Below, one piece after another: positions 1 through 10,083 of a stretch of DNA of 64,000 nucleotides. Numbering within the stretch: position 1 is the stretch's first letter; every line of letters begins with the position of its first letter. Where the stretch lies: contig CAUYUJ010016894.1 of the NCBI GenBank assembly GCA_963575745.1, positions 179,001 through 243,000 on the forward strand. The letters run 5' to 3'. Under the pieces are notes generated by a model. It saw nothing but the letters and a program-made list of their open reading frames with translations, had not been told where the DNA came from and ran no database searches. The DNA comes from Prorocentrum cordatum (taxonomy: Eukaryota; Sar; Dinophyceae; Prorocentrales; Prorocentraceae). A program made the translations under genes and the position numbers.

Positions 1-240
1 GCCACCACCACCACCGTCTCCACCACTGTCCGCACCCCCCCCTGGTTTCCGAGGGGGGGGGGTCGAACTGGCAGCGGCCCCGCCCGGTTTTCGAAGGGGG
101 GGGGTTCGAGCCGGCAGCGACCCCCCCCCCTTTTCATGATGGACTGGGGGGGGGAGGGGTTCGAACCGGCAGCGACCCCCCCACCGGTTTTCCGGAGGGG
201 GCGGGGTTCGAACCGGCAGTGACCCCCCCTAGTTTTCCGC
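1..240. repeat. G/C-tract minisatellite, about 4 units of ~60 bp
   Basis: Units consist of a run of 7-12 C, a GGTTTTCC(G)-type stretch, a run of G and then a core close to GGTTCGAACCGGCAGCGAC. The core resembles a tRNA T-arm, but no acceptor, D-arm or anticodon arm surrounds it. The array may continue beyond the left edge of the window. No gene seen here. Confidence 0.75.
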
Positions 241-387
241 CAGCAGCGGTAGAACACGCTATTTCGGAGGCAAGCATCCACGTCGGCGTCGCAGACGAGC
301 CCGTGGACATCGAAGGAGAGGGCGACACCGATGGCGGCGAAAGGGCGGACGATGTCCACATGGCCAGCATTTCTCCCGACAAGTGGC

Positions 388-850
388 GACGGTGAGCCCG
401 AACACGGCAACGGGACTTGCGATCTAACGCCAGCGCCCAGAGGAGCGAGCCCGAGGCATCCAGCGCGCGACGACGGCGAGCCCGAACACGACAACGGGAC
501 CTGCGCTCTAACGCCACCACAAGAGCGGTCCTCATCGAGACGCCCGAGACGCGGCGACGCGTAGCCCGAACACGACAACGGGACTTGCGATCTAACGCCA
601 GAGTCCAAAGGACCCAAGACGAGGCGTCCAGCACGCGGCGACTGCGAACCCGAAGACGACAACGGGTCTTGCCATCTAGCGCCACTGCCCAGCGGGGCCG
701 AGTCGAGGCATCCACTTCGTGGCGAAGGCAAGCCCGAACACGACAACGGGACCTGCGTTCTAACGCCTGCCGAAGGTGGCGAAGACGCGGCCGGCGACGG
801 CGGCGCACTCGAACACGGGGGCGGGGCTTGCACTCCAGCGCCACGCAGTG
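388..850. repeat. 83-bp minisatellite, about 6 units
   Basis: The core AGCCCGAACACGACAACGGG, followed by a (A/G)CTTGC-type stretch and TCTAACGCC, recurs near 396, 479, 566, 648, 731 and, degraded, 815. Because 83 is not a multiple of three, long ORFs running through the array in several frames are by-products of its high GC and lack of stops. Confidence 0.8.
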
Positions 851-1190
851 GAGCCAGAGAACGCGTCGAACCACATGCAGGCGCAGAAGGCGACATCGAA
901 GTCCGCGCGGATGAGGGGCCCGAAGAGCCCGCGCTCGGCGGAGACAAAGAGGCAGGCGAGCAGGAAGCCGCCCTTCGAGAAGCACCCGAGGCCATCGGAG
1001 AAGAAGGGGGCGCCCTCTGGGTAGAAGACGAATGCGACATCGTCCGAGACGTGGAAATCGGAGCACAGGGAGCCGTCGAAATCGGTGGGCCGCACGTCGC
1101 AGAAGGCGCGGAAGCGGCTCGAGTCCAGCGCGAGGGCGTAGTCGGGACCCTGGTAGACAAGCGCACGATGAGGAAGTCTGCCGCTTTGGG
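760..1190 (-). CDS. Coding-like fragment, unknown protein
   Basis: About 130 codons on the minus strand read like real protein: YALALDSSRFRAFCDVRPTD near the start, followed by a stretch rich in Asp, Phe and Gly with SDDVAFVFYPEG and a hydrophobic Cys-containing segment (CLFVSAERGLFGP). I recognise no family. There is no convincing start codon, and the frame runs into the 83-bp minisatellite at its 3' side. It lies just beyond the 3' end of the LINE's ORF2, on the same strand, so it could be LINE flank, an old exon, or sequence carried by the element. Composition is the only support. Confidence 0.3.
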
Positions 1191-1365
1191 TGGGAGGCGG
1201 TCGGAAGGAAGTGTTTGTCCGTCAGCGTGGCTGGCGTCGGAGTCCGACGGGGCCCGAGGAGTGATCCCACGCTCCGGGCTGGTCTCTGAAGACGAGGACG
1301 AAGACGAGGACGAGGAGGGCCCCCGCAGGCCATAATCACGTCTCAATAGCTCTTCGCGCTCAGGG

Positions 1366-2040
1366 TCAGCGAGGCGAGTCGGCGCAGCGAGCGCCATCGA
1401 CCTGGCGCCCGCGACGGCGCAGCTGCGCTGGAGAGAGAGGCCACCCCTCCGCAAGGCGCGCCTCGTTGTACATGTTGTAGGAGGCGGCAAGGGCCGAGAA
1501 GGCGGACAGCGACGGCTGGACGAGGCCCCATCTCAGCGCCCACGGGGCACGCACGGGGCGGGCAAGGGCTTGATAAAGGGCTCGACGCATGACTGGGCAG
1601 CGCGCGTCGTGACGTAGGGTGTCGTTCTTGCCCATGCAGCCGAAGACGCAGGGGCGAAGCCCATGAGGCGATACGACCCGCGCGGTCGTCATCCAGCCAT
1701 CCGTCCACGCGCGGAGAACCGCCCACGCCGAGGAGCACGCGCAGCGGCGAAGCACCGCCTGGCAAGCATCCCAGTCCACCGCATACAAAAGCTGCAGAGA
1801 CGCCCCCGCGAACTTGCGGAGACGCAAGCGAGCGAGGGGCGCGAGCGGCGACGAGCGCGCCGCCAGAGACCGCAGCGCCACGTGCGCAGCCCGCTGCGGC
1901 CTGGGGAAAGCGGGGCCAGCGGCCGAGAGGGCGTCGCGGGCGGCCGTGAGCGCCGGGAGGGCAAGAGGGGCAAGTTGACCCTCAGGGGCACAGCCACAGG
2001 CCGCCGCCTCGAGGTTCTCCACGAACGAGGGGGGCCCGCC
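1366..2040 (-). pseudogene. LINE ORF2, C-terminal part with zinc knuckle
   Basis: After a second frameshift near 2040 the C-terminus reads LQLLYAVDWDACQAVLRRCA, then a knuckle CVFGCMGKNDTLRHDARC (C-x3-C-x7-H-x4-C), which is usual near the C-terminus of LINE ORF2 proteins, and ends about 80 residues later. It probably helps bind RNA. Recognised by spacing of the Cys/His residues and by position after the RT. Confidence 0.75.
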
Positions 2041-3456
2041 AAAAGGACGGGTAGGGCTTGCCCGAAGCGAGCATGTCGAGCGTCGCCCACAGCGGACGGC
2101 CATCAACGTGATCTCGGAGGCTCTGGAGCAGCTCAGCCCACCGCGGGAAGGTCCAGATCGCAGCTCTCGCAATGGTCGCCAGGGCGAGGTGGCCCCGTCG
2201 CAAACAGCGCGGGCCGCCCCAGGCGTCGAGCTGCACCCACGCGTCGAGCGAGAAGGTCCCAAGCGGGAGGCGAAAAGTCTGGGCCAGCGTCGCTGGTTCA
2301 AGTTGAAGGTCAGCTTGGGCCGGCCAGCAGAACTGGGCCACATGCGAGAGGGTCGCGACGGCGCGTGCGTCGTAGAGGATGGCCGATAAGCTGGCGGGAG
2401 CGGTGCCCCGCCCGATAGCTTGAGCCCGCAATCTGAGCTCGACGACGGGGTCAGCCCAGCACGTGCGCCGTAGGACGCCAGGGCCTATCCAGAGGCCGAG
2501 GTACAGGAGCATCGGCACGATCTCAAAGCGGCCCCACCCAGGAACACTCGACGATAGGATGGTAGAGAGGCGGTCAGAGAGGTCCTGGGAGAACCTGGCG
2601 GAGAGTGGGACCACCTTACATTTCGCCACTTTCAGCACAAGGTTGGCAATAACCGAGGCCGCCTGCATGACTCTATAGACGAGGCGCAAGTGCTGAACGG
2701 CCGAGAACGCACCCCCAATGTCGTCTGCACAGGCCCTAACAAGGCCGAGACCCGCGCTTTCGATCCGCCCCCCCAGATCAATCAGGAACGCAGAGGTGCT
2801 GAGAGCAAAGAGGGTCCCCGACAAAGCGCAACCCTGAATGATTCCACTCTGGATCCAGAAGATGTGCCGGAGTGCGCCTAAGTGAAAGGCGGCGCCCTGA
2901 ACCGACGAGTAGAGGCAGGACACGAAGAGGACGAACGCGTCGGGAAGAGCCATGGCCCTGAGGGCGAGGAGGAGAGAAAGTCCTGGTTCAACGACGGGAA
3001 GGCTTGGCCGAAGTCCAGGGCGCACAACACAGGTATATCGCTGGAACCAGCGGGCGCGACCGATAAGGCACGGCTCGAAACATCCAGCTCCAATATATTG
3101 TAGCCCAAATTGCGCCCAGGAACGGATCTCATCTGGACGGGCGGGGCCAGGGCCTGAAGCGCGGGGCGGATGGCCTGGTTGGCAGTCGACGAGATAAGCT
3201 TCAAATCACAATTGCGCAGGCCAAGAACTCGACCCTTCTCTGGAGAACGGACACACCCCTGGTCCCGAAGCTCAAAATCGGTCATATTCTTCGGGGGGAA
3301 GATCTGGATGGCGTCGCTCGCACTCGCGAACAGCTCCTGCCCAGATAGGACCCACTCCAGATCATCCCACAATATGTAAACTCCCCAACCAGAGGCGGAC
3401 CAGGCAGCATACGGCAGGGCGTCAGGGCCAGGCGCAGAGTGGCGAGCGAGACGCAT
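1982..3456 (-). pseudogene. LINE ORF2, reverse transcriptase part
   Basis: Starts with SAPGPDALPYAAW, the standard entry motif of LINE RTs. VLGLRNCDLKLIS matches the finger region. ALDFGQAFPSLNQDF is motif A with the catalytic Asp. After a frameshift near 2980, GIIQGCALSGTLFAL is motif B, and RACADDIGGA is motif C (ADD, with Cys for the usual Tyr/Phe-Ala). The RT copies the element RNA at the nicked target. The endonuclease part and the first RT part are in the same frame; the second RT part is shifted by one. Confidence 0.85.
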
Positions 3457-3528
3457 CGTTCACCGTAGCATCGCTTTCGACGGAGGGGGGATATGAAGCT
3501 GATCAGCACGAGGAAGGAGACGATGAAG

Positions 3529-5040
3529 CTAGGGGGCGGCGGCAGCGGCATCCCATGACTTCTTCTGACACACAGGCCTCCAGAATGCGGTAAGCTCTGA
3601 TAAACGCTCGTCGGGCGCACCCGGGACCTGGCCATCGGGAGCGCGAACACCAGAGAAGGATATCTCCCTGTTCAACGGGGGCCAGAGGCGCGCACGCCTC
3701 TCGATAGCACGTACTTGAGGGCGAAGCTGGGCACGGTCACCACCACGCCTCCTCCGCACCTCAAGCTCCGCCGCGGCCGCCTCAGACGCGTCGATCTGGA
3801 CCTGGTCGACCCGCGCCTGGAAAGACGGCGGGCGACGCAGCTCAACCGCTCCGTTCGAGATAGCGATCAAGTCGGAGGCGAGGGGGCGAGGGTCGATGAG
3901 CCTGGAGGCGAGGGAGAAGTCCTTGCGCCAAACAGCACGAGACAGAGAGCGCGCCAGCTGCAAGAGGGTGCGGGGGTGATGCGGCCTGCCCCGAAAGAAT
4001 GCGCCCCTGGTCCCGGCAGCGGCAATCTCCATGCGGATCTTATATTTCTCGAGCTTCACCGGCGGCGACAAATGATCCCAGCTAACAGAGTCACAAATCC
4101 CTTCGAAACGACAACGAAAGCCTGGTTCATGAAATACGCGCTTAGGGATGGGACGAGATTCCAAGGGCTCAGCAGGCCTCGGGGCGAAGGAAACCAGGAC
4201 AGCGGCGCGGTCAAAGATCTCGCGGTCGAAGACGGAGGCAGGGGAGTCGACGGTGCCGATCTGGACATGCATCTGACAGAGCTGCCACCCCGAGAGAGGG
4301 CAGAAGACGCGATTGATGGATGAGCAGACGTCATGGTGCTTCTCGCAGTTAGTTAGGCCCTCGCATTCTATCTCAGCGAGAAGAGAGAGCCCGTCGCGCC
4401 ACCTCGGCGCCTGAGCATAGCGCACACGCCCAGCACGGCGGATAGCGGCCACCGGCTGTTTCAGCGCAAGCGCCTCGCGGGAAGCAAACTTGAAGTCCCC
4501 GCAGACAATGGCGGCGCACACGCTGGGAGCCTCGGCAGCAGCAGCACGAGATGAGCGGACAGCCGAGACAATACCACGACCATGATCAGGCCGAAGATCA
4601 TGCTTGTGGACGTTGAAGACGTCGAGGACTCGGTGAGCGCCTCGCACGGTGACTCGCAGAGCTCGCCCAGGAATGACCTCCGACGTGGAAACCGTCGGTG
4701 GCGAACCCGCACGCTCAGCGAGAGGAGGGAGAACCACGGCGACACCGCCCCGCATGTGGGCACTCGGGGAGTCGTCGCAGAAGCTGGAGCACACGGTCAG
4801 GCCCTTCGCGACCGCGCCGAGGAAGGAGGCGAGCTGGCGATGACCCTGATGCACCTCTTGGAGCACCAAAATGGTCTCCAGCGGCGTGAGGCGCAGCAAG
4901 TACTTGCGCTTCAGGGCGGCCTTGCCCCCACCCGCCTGGAGGAGCCCGAGCGCTCCACGCGGCGAGGCGCAGCACGCGGCCATCCGATCCACCAGGGGGC
5001 CGAGGTAGCCGAAAGAGAAGACCGGCGCTAAAGAGACCAC
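3529..5040 (-). pseudogene. LINE ORF2, AP-endonuclease (EEP) part
   Basis: About 500 codons read in one frame after the ORF1 stop. Endonuclease/exonuclease/phosphatase signatures appear in order: ILVLQEVHQGH (the catalytic Glu motif, normally near QE.H), a GGVAVVLP strand, VFNVHKHDL (N-x-H-type core) and IVCGDFKFASREAL (the GDFN motif, with N replaced by K). This domain nicks target DNA to prime reverse transcription. The frame stops at TAG 3529-3531. The region upstream of the reverse transcriptase then continues in the same frame for about 23 codons to a TGA near 3460, so two stops separate the endonuclease from the RT. The GDFK change at a normally conserved Asn is a further sign of decay. 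Confidence 0.8.
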
Positions 5041-6167
5041 TGGCTGGGGCCGACTGGGCGCGCGAGCTCCTTGAGAGCGCCCCGCAGGGCAGCGACCTCG
5101 ACCTGGTGCTTGAGCAGCTGCTGAGCGTCGAAGTAGATCCTGGGGGGGTCGCCGTGGGCGACCTCGACCTGGAGGACCCTGCCCCACCCGGTGGACAGCA
5201 CGCCGCGCTCGCGGTACAAGAAGAGGCGCTTGCCAGGGAACTTGGTGTCCACGATCTGCCTGACCTCGCGAAGCGCGACCTCAACCTCGATCTGCTTGGA
5301 AGACCTATCAGGGCCCATGTGAAGTCGGCACTTGTCCGAGCCAGGCGGCTCAACCCAGAACTCACGCCAGCCATTCGCATCCCTGAGCTTGGAGACCGCG
5401 AGCGCCACCTTGCGGGCAGCGGCGGCCGCAGGACCAGAGAAGTGGATCTCGAAGCGGCGAGCAAGCGCCTCGCCCATCTGGATGACAGAGAAGTCGCCAT
5501 CGTTGAAACCGACGCTGGCGAGCCATGGCCGCACCACGGCGTCGACGCTGGCGACGAGTGTGGCGGGCTTCTGGGAGGCTGCAACCATGATGGTGGCGTT
5601 GGGCGCGCGGTCGAAAGAGTCAGGCGGCGGCGGCAGGGTCCGAGGGGAACCGGACGCCGCCAAGGCCAGCTGACGACGAAGTTCAGCAACTTGCTCCCGA
5701 AGTTGGTCAATAGCCTCATCACGGCGGTCGACGCGCTCCGAAGTGGCGGCGACGCGGGCAGAGTGGTCATCCAACTGCTTCTGAAGGCGCCTGGTGAGGC
5801 CGTCAATGCGGGGCTCGACGGCGGACTGGACCTGCTGCTGGATGGAGGAGGCCTGCTTCGCGACCTCATCCTGCATCTTGGACAACATGGACAGAAGGGC
5901 GGAGTGATCCGTGCCGGCTGTCTTGGCGACGGTGGCGCTGACCTCCTCCGTGATGGTGGATCGCATTGACGCAAACTCTTCACGGCAGAGTTGGCGAAGG
6001 AAGTCGTCGGAGTAGCGTTCCTCAGGCTCGTCGTCTGGAGCAGCACCGTCGCGAGGAGCAGCACTAGCATGGCGCTTCCGCGCCCCACAGCGAACGCCTG
6101 CGCCCTTGCCTTTGCCCGAGGACGGAGGGGGGCCCACGGCGTCGGGGAAGGTCGGCATCTCCTCCAT
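5028..6167 (-). CDS. LINE ORF1, coiled-coil RNA-binding-type protein
   Basis: 379 codons, intact. Residues 1-60 are low-complexity and basic/proline-rich. Residues about 60-170 form a long amphipathic helical region with EEVSATVAKTAGTDHSAL and RRDEAIDQLREQVAELRRQL, a likely coiled coil for trimer formation. Residues about 190-330 look like a folded domain (VRPWLASVGFNDGDFSVIQM, ELRRFEIHFSGPAA-like stretch) of the kind seen in ORF1 proteins of algal LINEs. ORF1 proteins bind the element's RNA and form the RNP. The start is the first in-frame ATG, followed by an acidic N-terminus (MEEMPTFPD). ORF1 ends right at the start of the ORF2 reading. Family: LINE ORF1 by position and coiled coil; I did not recognise a named domain. 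Confidence 0.7.
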   Translation of the reverse strand: MEEMPTFPDAVGPPPSSGKGKGAGVRCGARKRHASAAPRDGAAPDDEPEERYSDDFLRQLCREEFASMRSTITEEVSATVAKTAGTDHSALLSMLSKMQDEVAKQASSIQQQVQSAVEPRIDGLTRRLQKQLDDHSARVAATSERVDRRDEAIDQLREQVAELRRQLALAASGSPRTLPPPPDSFDRAPNATIMVAASQKPATLVASVDAVVRPWLASVGFNDGDFSVIQMGEALARRFEIHFSGPAAAAARKVALAVSKLRDANGWREFWVEPPGSDKCRLHMGPDRSSKQIEVEVALREVRQIVDTKFPGKRLFLYRERGVLSTGWGRVLQVEVAHGDPPRIYFDAQQLLKHQVEVAALRGALKELARPVGPSQWSL

Positions 6168-6320
6168 AGCTGCGGCAATGGCGGAGCCCTCCTGGGACGA
6201 GGGGACGTGGAACGAGTCGGCGCCACGAGTGGGAGACTGCAGAGAGATGTCCGCCAGTCTTCGACAGCTGGAAATGCCCGCGGGAGGGGCTGAGCTGCCC
6301 GCTCAAGGTACGCATAAGCC

Positions 6321-6342
6321 CTTGAGCCAAAGTGGCAACGGA
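6321..6342 (-). other. Relic of the dinoflagellate spliced leader (DinoSL)
   Basis: Read on the minus strand this matches the 22-nt dinoflagellate spliced leader at 20 of 22 positions: TCCGTTGCCAC, then TTTGGCTCAAG. The two differences are T for A at leader position 6 and C for T at position 11. It sits 155 nt before the ORF1 start codon, in the same orientation, preceded by a pyrimidine-rich tract. Leader relics in genomic DNA are known marks of cDNA put back into the genome. Confidence 0.8.
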
Positions 6343-6415
6343 AGGGGAGGAAAAGGAGGAAGGAGGAGGAGGAGGACGAGGAGGAGGAAAAAGAAGAGGA
6401 GGAGGAGGAAGAACG
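6343..6415. repeat. GGA/GAA purine tract
   Basis: Imperfect (GGA)n with AAG interruptions. It directly borders the spliced-leader relic and so marks the probable 5' boundary of the LINE. Confidence 0.8.
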
Positions 6416-6829
6416 GGGACAGCCCACGCGGGCTCGCTCGCACGGAGGCTTTCTAGGCGTCCTCTGCAAGCGTTGTTCTCGCCTCGAGGGTGCGCCAATC
6501 TGTGAAGCAGATCGGGCGCGGCCACCTCGCGTGCTCCCGCCTCGCGGGCGCGGCGTGTCGCGCCGTGCGTCCAGAGAGATCTCCTCGAGATTCGGTTGGG
6601 GAAACAAGCGATTTCATCAAAATGCAATTACGCTGCCGAGGAACCCCACATACTTATATTATGGCTGGAGTGATGATAGCTGAAATGAAGCATGTGAGAA
6701 TGATGTTGGTGGCCGTTGCCCCGCCGATACCGTTGGTGACGCCACTCAAGAGGAGAGGTGGAAGAGGAGAAGCGCCGCGCCAGCCACACTTTGCGAGCCC
6801 GGTGACCTGGACGACCGGCGCGCATAGCG
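6416..6829. other. No gene seen
   Basis: Mixed sequence between the LINE boundary and the 79-90 bp minisatellite. I see no gene, RNA or clear repeat. Confidence 0.6.
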
Positions 6830-8790
6830 GCCGCTGTGAGGGACCACAGCCTGCGCACCCCGTCTAGCGTCGAGAAAGCGCCACGTTTGCTATGCCCTGG
6901 ACGACCGTCGTGCATGGTGGCCGCGGTGAGGGACCACCCCCTGCGCACCCTCTATGGTGTCGAGAAAGTGCCACGCCTGCTATGCCCTGGACGACTGGCG
7001 CGCATAGCGGCCGCGGTGAGGGACCACCCCCTGCGCACCCCGTCGGGCGTCGAGAAAATGCCACGCCTGCTACGCCCTGGACAACCGTCGTGCATAGCGG
7101 CCGCGCTCAGGGACCACCTCCTGCGCAGCCCCTATGGTGTCGAAGAGTGCCACTCCTGCCACGCTTTACAAGCCCGAAACGGATAGGGAGACCACCCCCA
7201 GCGCACCCCCTGAGATGTCGAGGAAGTGCCAAGCCTGCCACGCTTTGCGAGCCCGAAACGGATAGGGAGACCACCTCCAGCGCACCCCCTGTAGAGACGA
7301 GGAAGTGCCACGCCTGCCACGCTTTGCGAGACCGATACGGATAGGGAGACCACCCCCAGCGCACCCCCTGTGGTGTCGAGGAAGTGGCACGCCTGCCACG
7401 CTTTGCGAGACCGAAATGGATAGGGAGACCACCCCCGGCGCACCCCGTGTGGTGTCGAGGAAGTGCCACGCCTGCCGCGCTTTGCGAGCCCGAAACGGAT
7501 AGGGAGACCATCCCCAGCGCAGCCCCTGTGGTGTCGAAGGACTGCCACGCCTGCCGCGGAAAACGAGCCCGAAACGGATAGAGCAACCACCCCCAGCGCA
7601 CCCCCTATGGTATCGAATAAGTGCCACGCCTGCCACGCTTTGCGAACCCGAAACGGATAGGGAGACCACCCCCAGCGCACCCCCTGTAGAGTCGAGGAAG
7701 TGCCACGCCTGCCACGCTTTGCAAGACCGATACGGATAGGGAGACCACCCCCGGCGCACCCCCTGTGGTGTCGAAGAAGTGGCACGCCTGTCGCGCTTTG
7801 CGAGCCCGAAACGGATAGGGAGACCACCCCCAGCGCAGCCCCTGTGGTGTAGAAGGACTGCCACGCCTGCCGCGCTTTGCGAGCCCGAAACGGATAGGGC
7901 AACCACCCCCAGCGCACCCTCTGTGGTGTCGAGGAAGTGGCACGCCTGCCACGCTTTGCGAGCCCGAAACGGATAGGGAGACCACGCCCAGCGCACCCCC
8001 TGAGATGTCGAGGACGTGCCACGCCTGCCACGCTTTGCGAGCCCGAAACGGATAAGGAGACCACCCCCAGCGCAGCCCCTGTGGTGTCGAGGAAGTGCCA
8101 CGCCTGCCACACTTTGCAAGACCGAAACGGATAGGGAGACCACCCCCGGCGCACCCCCCTGATCGAGGAAGTGCCACGCCTGCCACGCTTTGCGAGCCCG
8201 AAACGGACAGGGAGACCACCCCCAGCGCACCCCCCTGAGATGTCGAGGAAGTGCCACGCCTGCCACGCTTTGCGAACCCGAAACGGATAGGGAGACCACC
8301 CCCAGCGCACCCCCTGTGGTGTCGAGGAAGTGCCACGCCTACCACGCTCTGCGAGCCCGAAATGGATAGGGAGACCACCCCCGGCGCACCCCCTGTGGTG
8401 TCGAGAAAGTGCCACGCCTGCCACGCTTTGCGAGCCCGAAACGGATAGGGAGACCACGCCCAGCGCACCCCCTGTGGTGTCAAGGACGTGCCACGCCTGC
8501 CACGCTTTGCGAGACCGAAACGGATAGGGAGACCACCCCCAGCGCACCCCCTGAAATGTCGAGGAAGTGGCACGCCTGCCACGCTTTGCGAGACCGAAAC
8601 GGATAGGGAGACCACGCCCAGCGCACCCCCTGTGGTGTCGAGGAAGTGCCACGGCTGCCACGCTTTGCGAGACCGAAACGGATAGGGAGCCCGCCCCCAG
8701 CGCACCCCCTGTGGTGTCGAGAAAGTGCAACGCCTCTTGTTGTCGCGCATGTGCTGCGCACCCCCTCTGGTGACGACAAAGTGCCACGCC
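6823..8790. repeat. 79-90 bp minisatellite, about 24 units
   Basis: Two subfamilies. 6823-7140 has four units of about 88-91 bp containing GCATAGCGGCCGCGGTGAGG. From 7140 to about 8715 come about 20 units of 79 bp with the core GTGCCACGCCTGCCACGCTT then TGCGAGCCCGAAACGG, ending in CCCCCTGTGGTGTCGA. Units differ by scattered substitutions, with a few 1-3 bp indels (one unit near 8155 is shortened). 79 is one more than a multiple of three, so any stop-free frame cycles through all three phases every three units and yields spurious ORFs of several hundred codons on both strands. Confidence 0.92.
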
Positions 8791-9139
8791 TGCCGTGCCC
8801 TGCGCCATGGCCTGCATAGAGCCTCCTGCCATCCACTGCGAATCCTACACGCACGTCTTGAATATGGCATGCCATGTCCTGTGTATGTGTATGATGCGTG
8901 TGCGGCCGTATCGGAACGTGTGTCTCACGTGGGTGCCCAGTATGTTGTGCATACGTGTTGGGTGTATGATGCAGTGAACATGCGTCTTGTGTGCGCGAGT
9001 GTGTGCATGCACGTGTTGAGCGCGGGTAAGGGGAGGAAGGAAGAGAGAGGAGGGGAGGTGTGAGGAGACGCGGGTGCGCCGCGGCAGGGAAGAAAACCTG
9101 AACCCCACGAAACATGTGGGGAATTGGGGCTCGATCACA
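8791..9139. other. No gene seen; TG-rich stretch
   Basis: Contains a TGTGTATGTGTATGATGCGT-like stretch near 8880-9020 and a purine-rich run near 9030. Nothing else supported. Confidence 0.6.
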
Positions 9140-9292
9140 AGAAACCTTCCACAAGAAACCCAACCCTGAGACCCCAGGACGTCCATTGATTCTGGTGCGG
9201 GAGCATCGCGCCTTCTACAGCAAAACCATCGAAACCCAAGAAACCCAGGGCACCCTGGAGGCAAGCAGGGTGTTCCTTGGCATGCGCCTCCA
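9140..9292. repeat. Dispersed repeat, copy 1 of 2
   Basis: Shares roughly three quarters of its bases with 21473-21625 in the same orientation, including ACCCTGAGACCCCAGGACGT and CACCCTGGAGGCAAGCAGGG. No coding potential conserved between copies that I can see; function unknown. Confidence 0.8.
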
Positions 9293-9299
9293 CTATAAA

Positions 9300-9440
9300 C
9301 GTTTGACAGTCCGCGCAGGGTTCTTGGATCTGAGCTGGACCCCCCTCCCTGGCGCGCGGAGCGCGCCATGGGCGACGCCAGCAGGCGCCGCCAGGGGGTC
9401 CCAGCGCAGATCCAAGAAATCTGCGCGGACCACCAAAAGT
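9300..9440. repeat. Fold-back element F, copy 1
   Basis: Near-palindromic: the left arm has TCCGCGCAGGGTTCTTGGAT and the right arm ATCCAAGAAATCTGCGCGGA; the middle has GGCGCGCGGAGCGCGCC. The same family recurs at 26517-26750, 29340-29495, 29740-29885 and 33070-33245, with partial copies elsewhere. Confidence 0.8.
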
Positions 9441-10083
9441 GTAAGTTCACGCAGTTCACGTGCGTGTCGTGGCGAGCCGTCCCGTGCCAGAATCGAAAGA
9501 GGCCGTGCCTCGTCGTGCGCCGCGGGTTGAAAAGAGATGCCCATGCTTCCATTGGGTCGTGCCGTAGCGCGCCGCGTGTCAGAGGAACAGCACCGTGCTT
9601 CTGCCATGCGGGCGCGCCTTGCAGTGACGCGTTGTGCTGTGCCGTGGCCGGAGAAAGAGTTCACGGGTAGTTCCGTTGTGCAAGGCTGCCGCTCTAGTTA
9701 GGCCACGCCGCGCCGTAGGTTGGAGAAGGTCACTTTCTAAAGGGGCCCAGGGACACACAAATGAATGGACACAAATCCCAGGATGTCACACATGTCCGCA
9801 TATGATATGGTTTTTCGTCTTCCCCCCGCTTCCAATATTTTCCAATATTTTCTTGGGAATCGACGATTAATTGTGTCTGTGTGTTTTGCCCTCCTGAATG
9901 CCTTACGGGAACGGAAGTTGGTGGGGGAACGGAACGGAAGTTGGTGGGAACGAAGTTGGTGGGGGACCTGCGCATCCTGTCTGAGAACTACTGGCGGGGC
10001 AGAACTTCTGGAAGTCTTGTGACTTGCCAATCTGCGCGCGAGGCTGACCGCGGTGCAATGCCCTGGCAAGTAGGGCGAAATCG
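9441..10083. other. No gene seen
   Basis: Mixed sequence downstream of the PAS-type gene, with a short internal repeat GGAACGGAAGTTGGTGGG near 9908-9962. It may include the 3' untranslated region of that gene. Dinoflagellates lack a reliable poly(A) signal to look for. Confidence 0.55.

Larger units (their letters stand above)
1343..6342 (-). mobile_element. Decayed non-LTR retrotransposon (LINE), about 5 kb
   Basis: A minus-strand LINE with the usual order: 5' region, ORF1 (coiled coil, 5028-6167) and ORF2 (AP endonuclease, reverse transcriptase, C-terminal CCHC-like knuckle, 1366-5040). ORF2 carries two in-frame stops (TAG at 3529-3531, TGA near 3460) and two frameshifts (near 2980 and 2040), so the copy is dead. 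A near-complete spliced-leader relic at 6321-6342, in the sense direction of the element and about 155 nt before ORF1, suggests the copied RNA had been trans-spliced. I could not fix the 3' end: no poly(A) or microsatellite tail is obvious below 1343. No target-site duplication was identified. Confidence 0.85.

Noticed and set aside
1-240. tRNA-like GGTTCGAACC words
   Set aside because: Present in every minisatellite unit, without acceptor stem, D-arm or anticodon arm.
6823-8790. CRISPR-like array
   Set aside because: Units are contiguous 79-90 bp repeats without unique spacers, in a eukaryotic genome.
7132-8832. 566-codon minus-strand ORF
   Set aside because: Caused by a stop-free 79-bp repeat cycling through the three frames; the three frames of the strand are about equally open.
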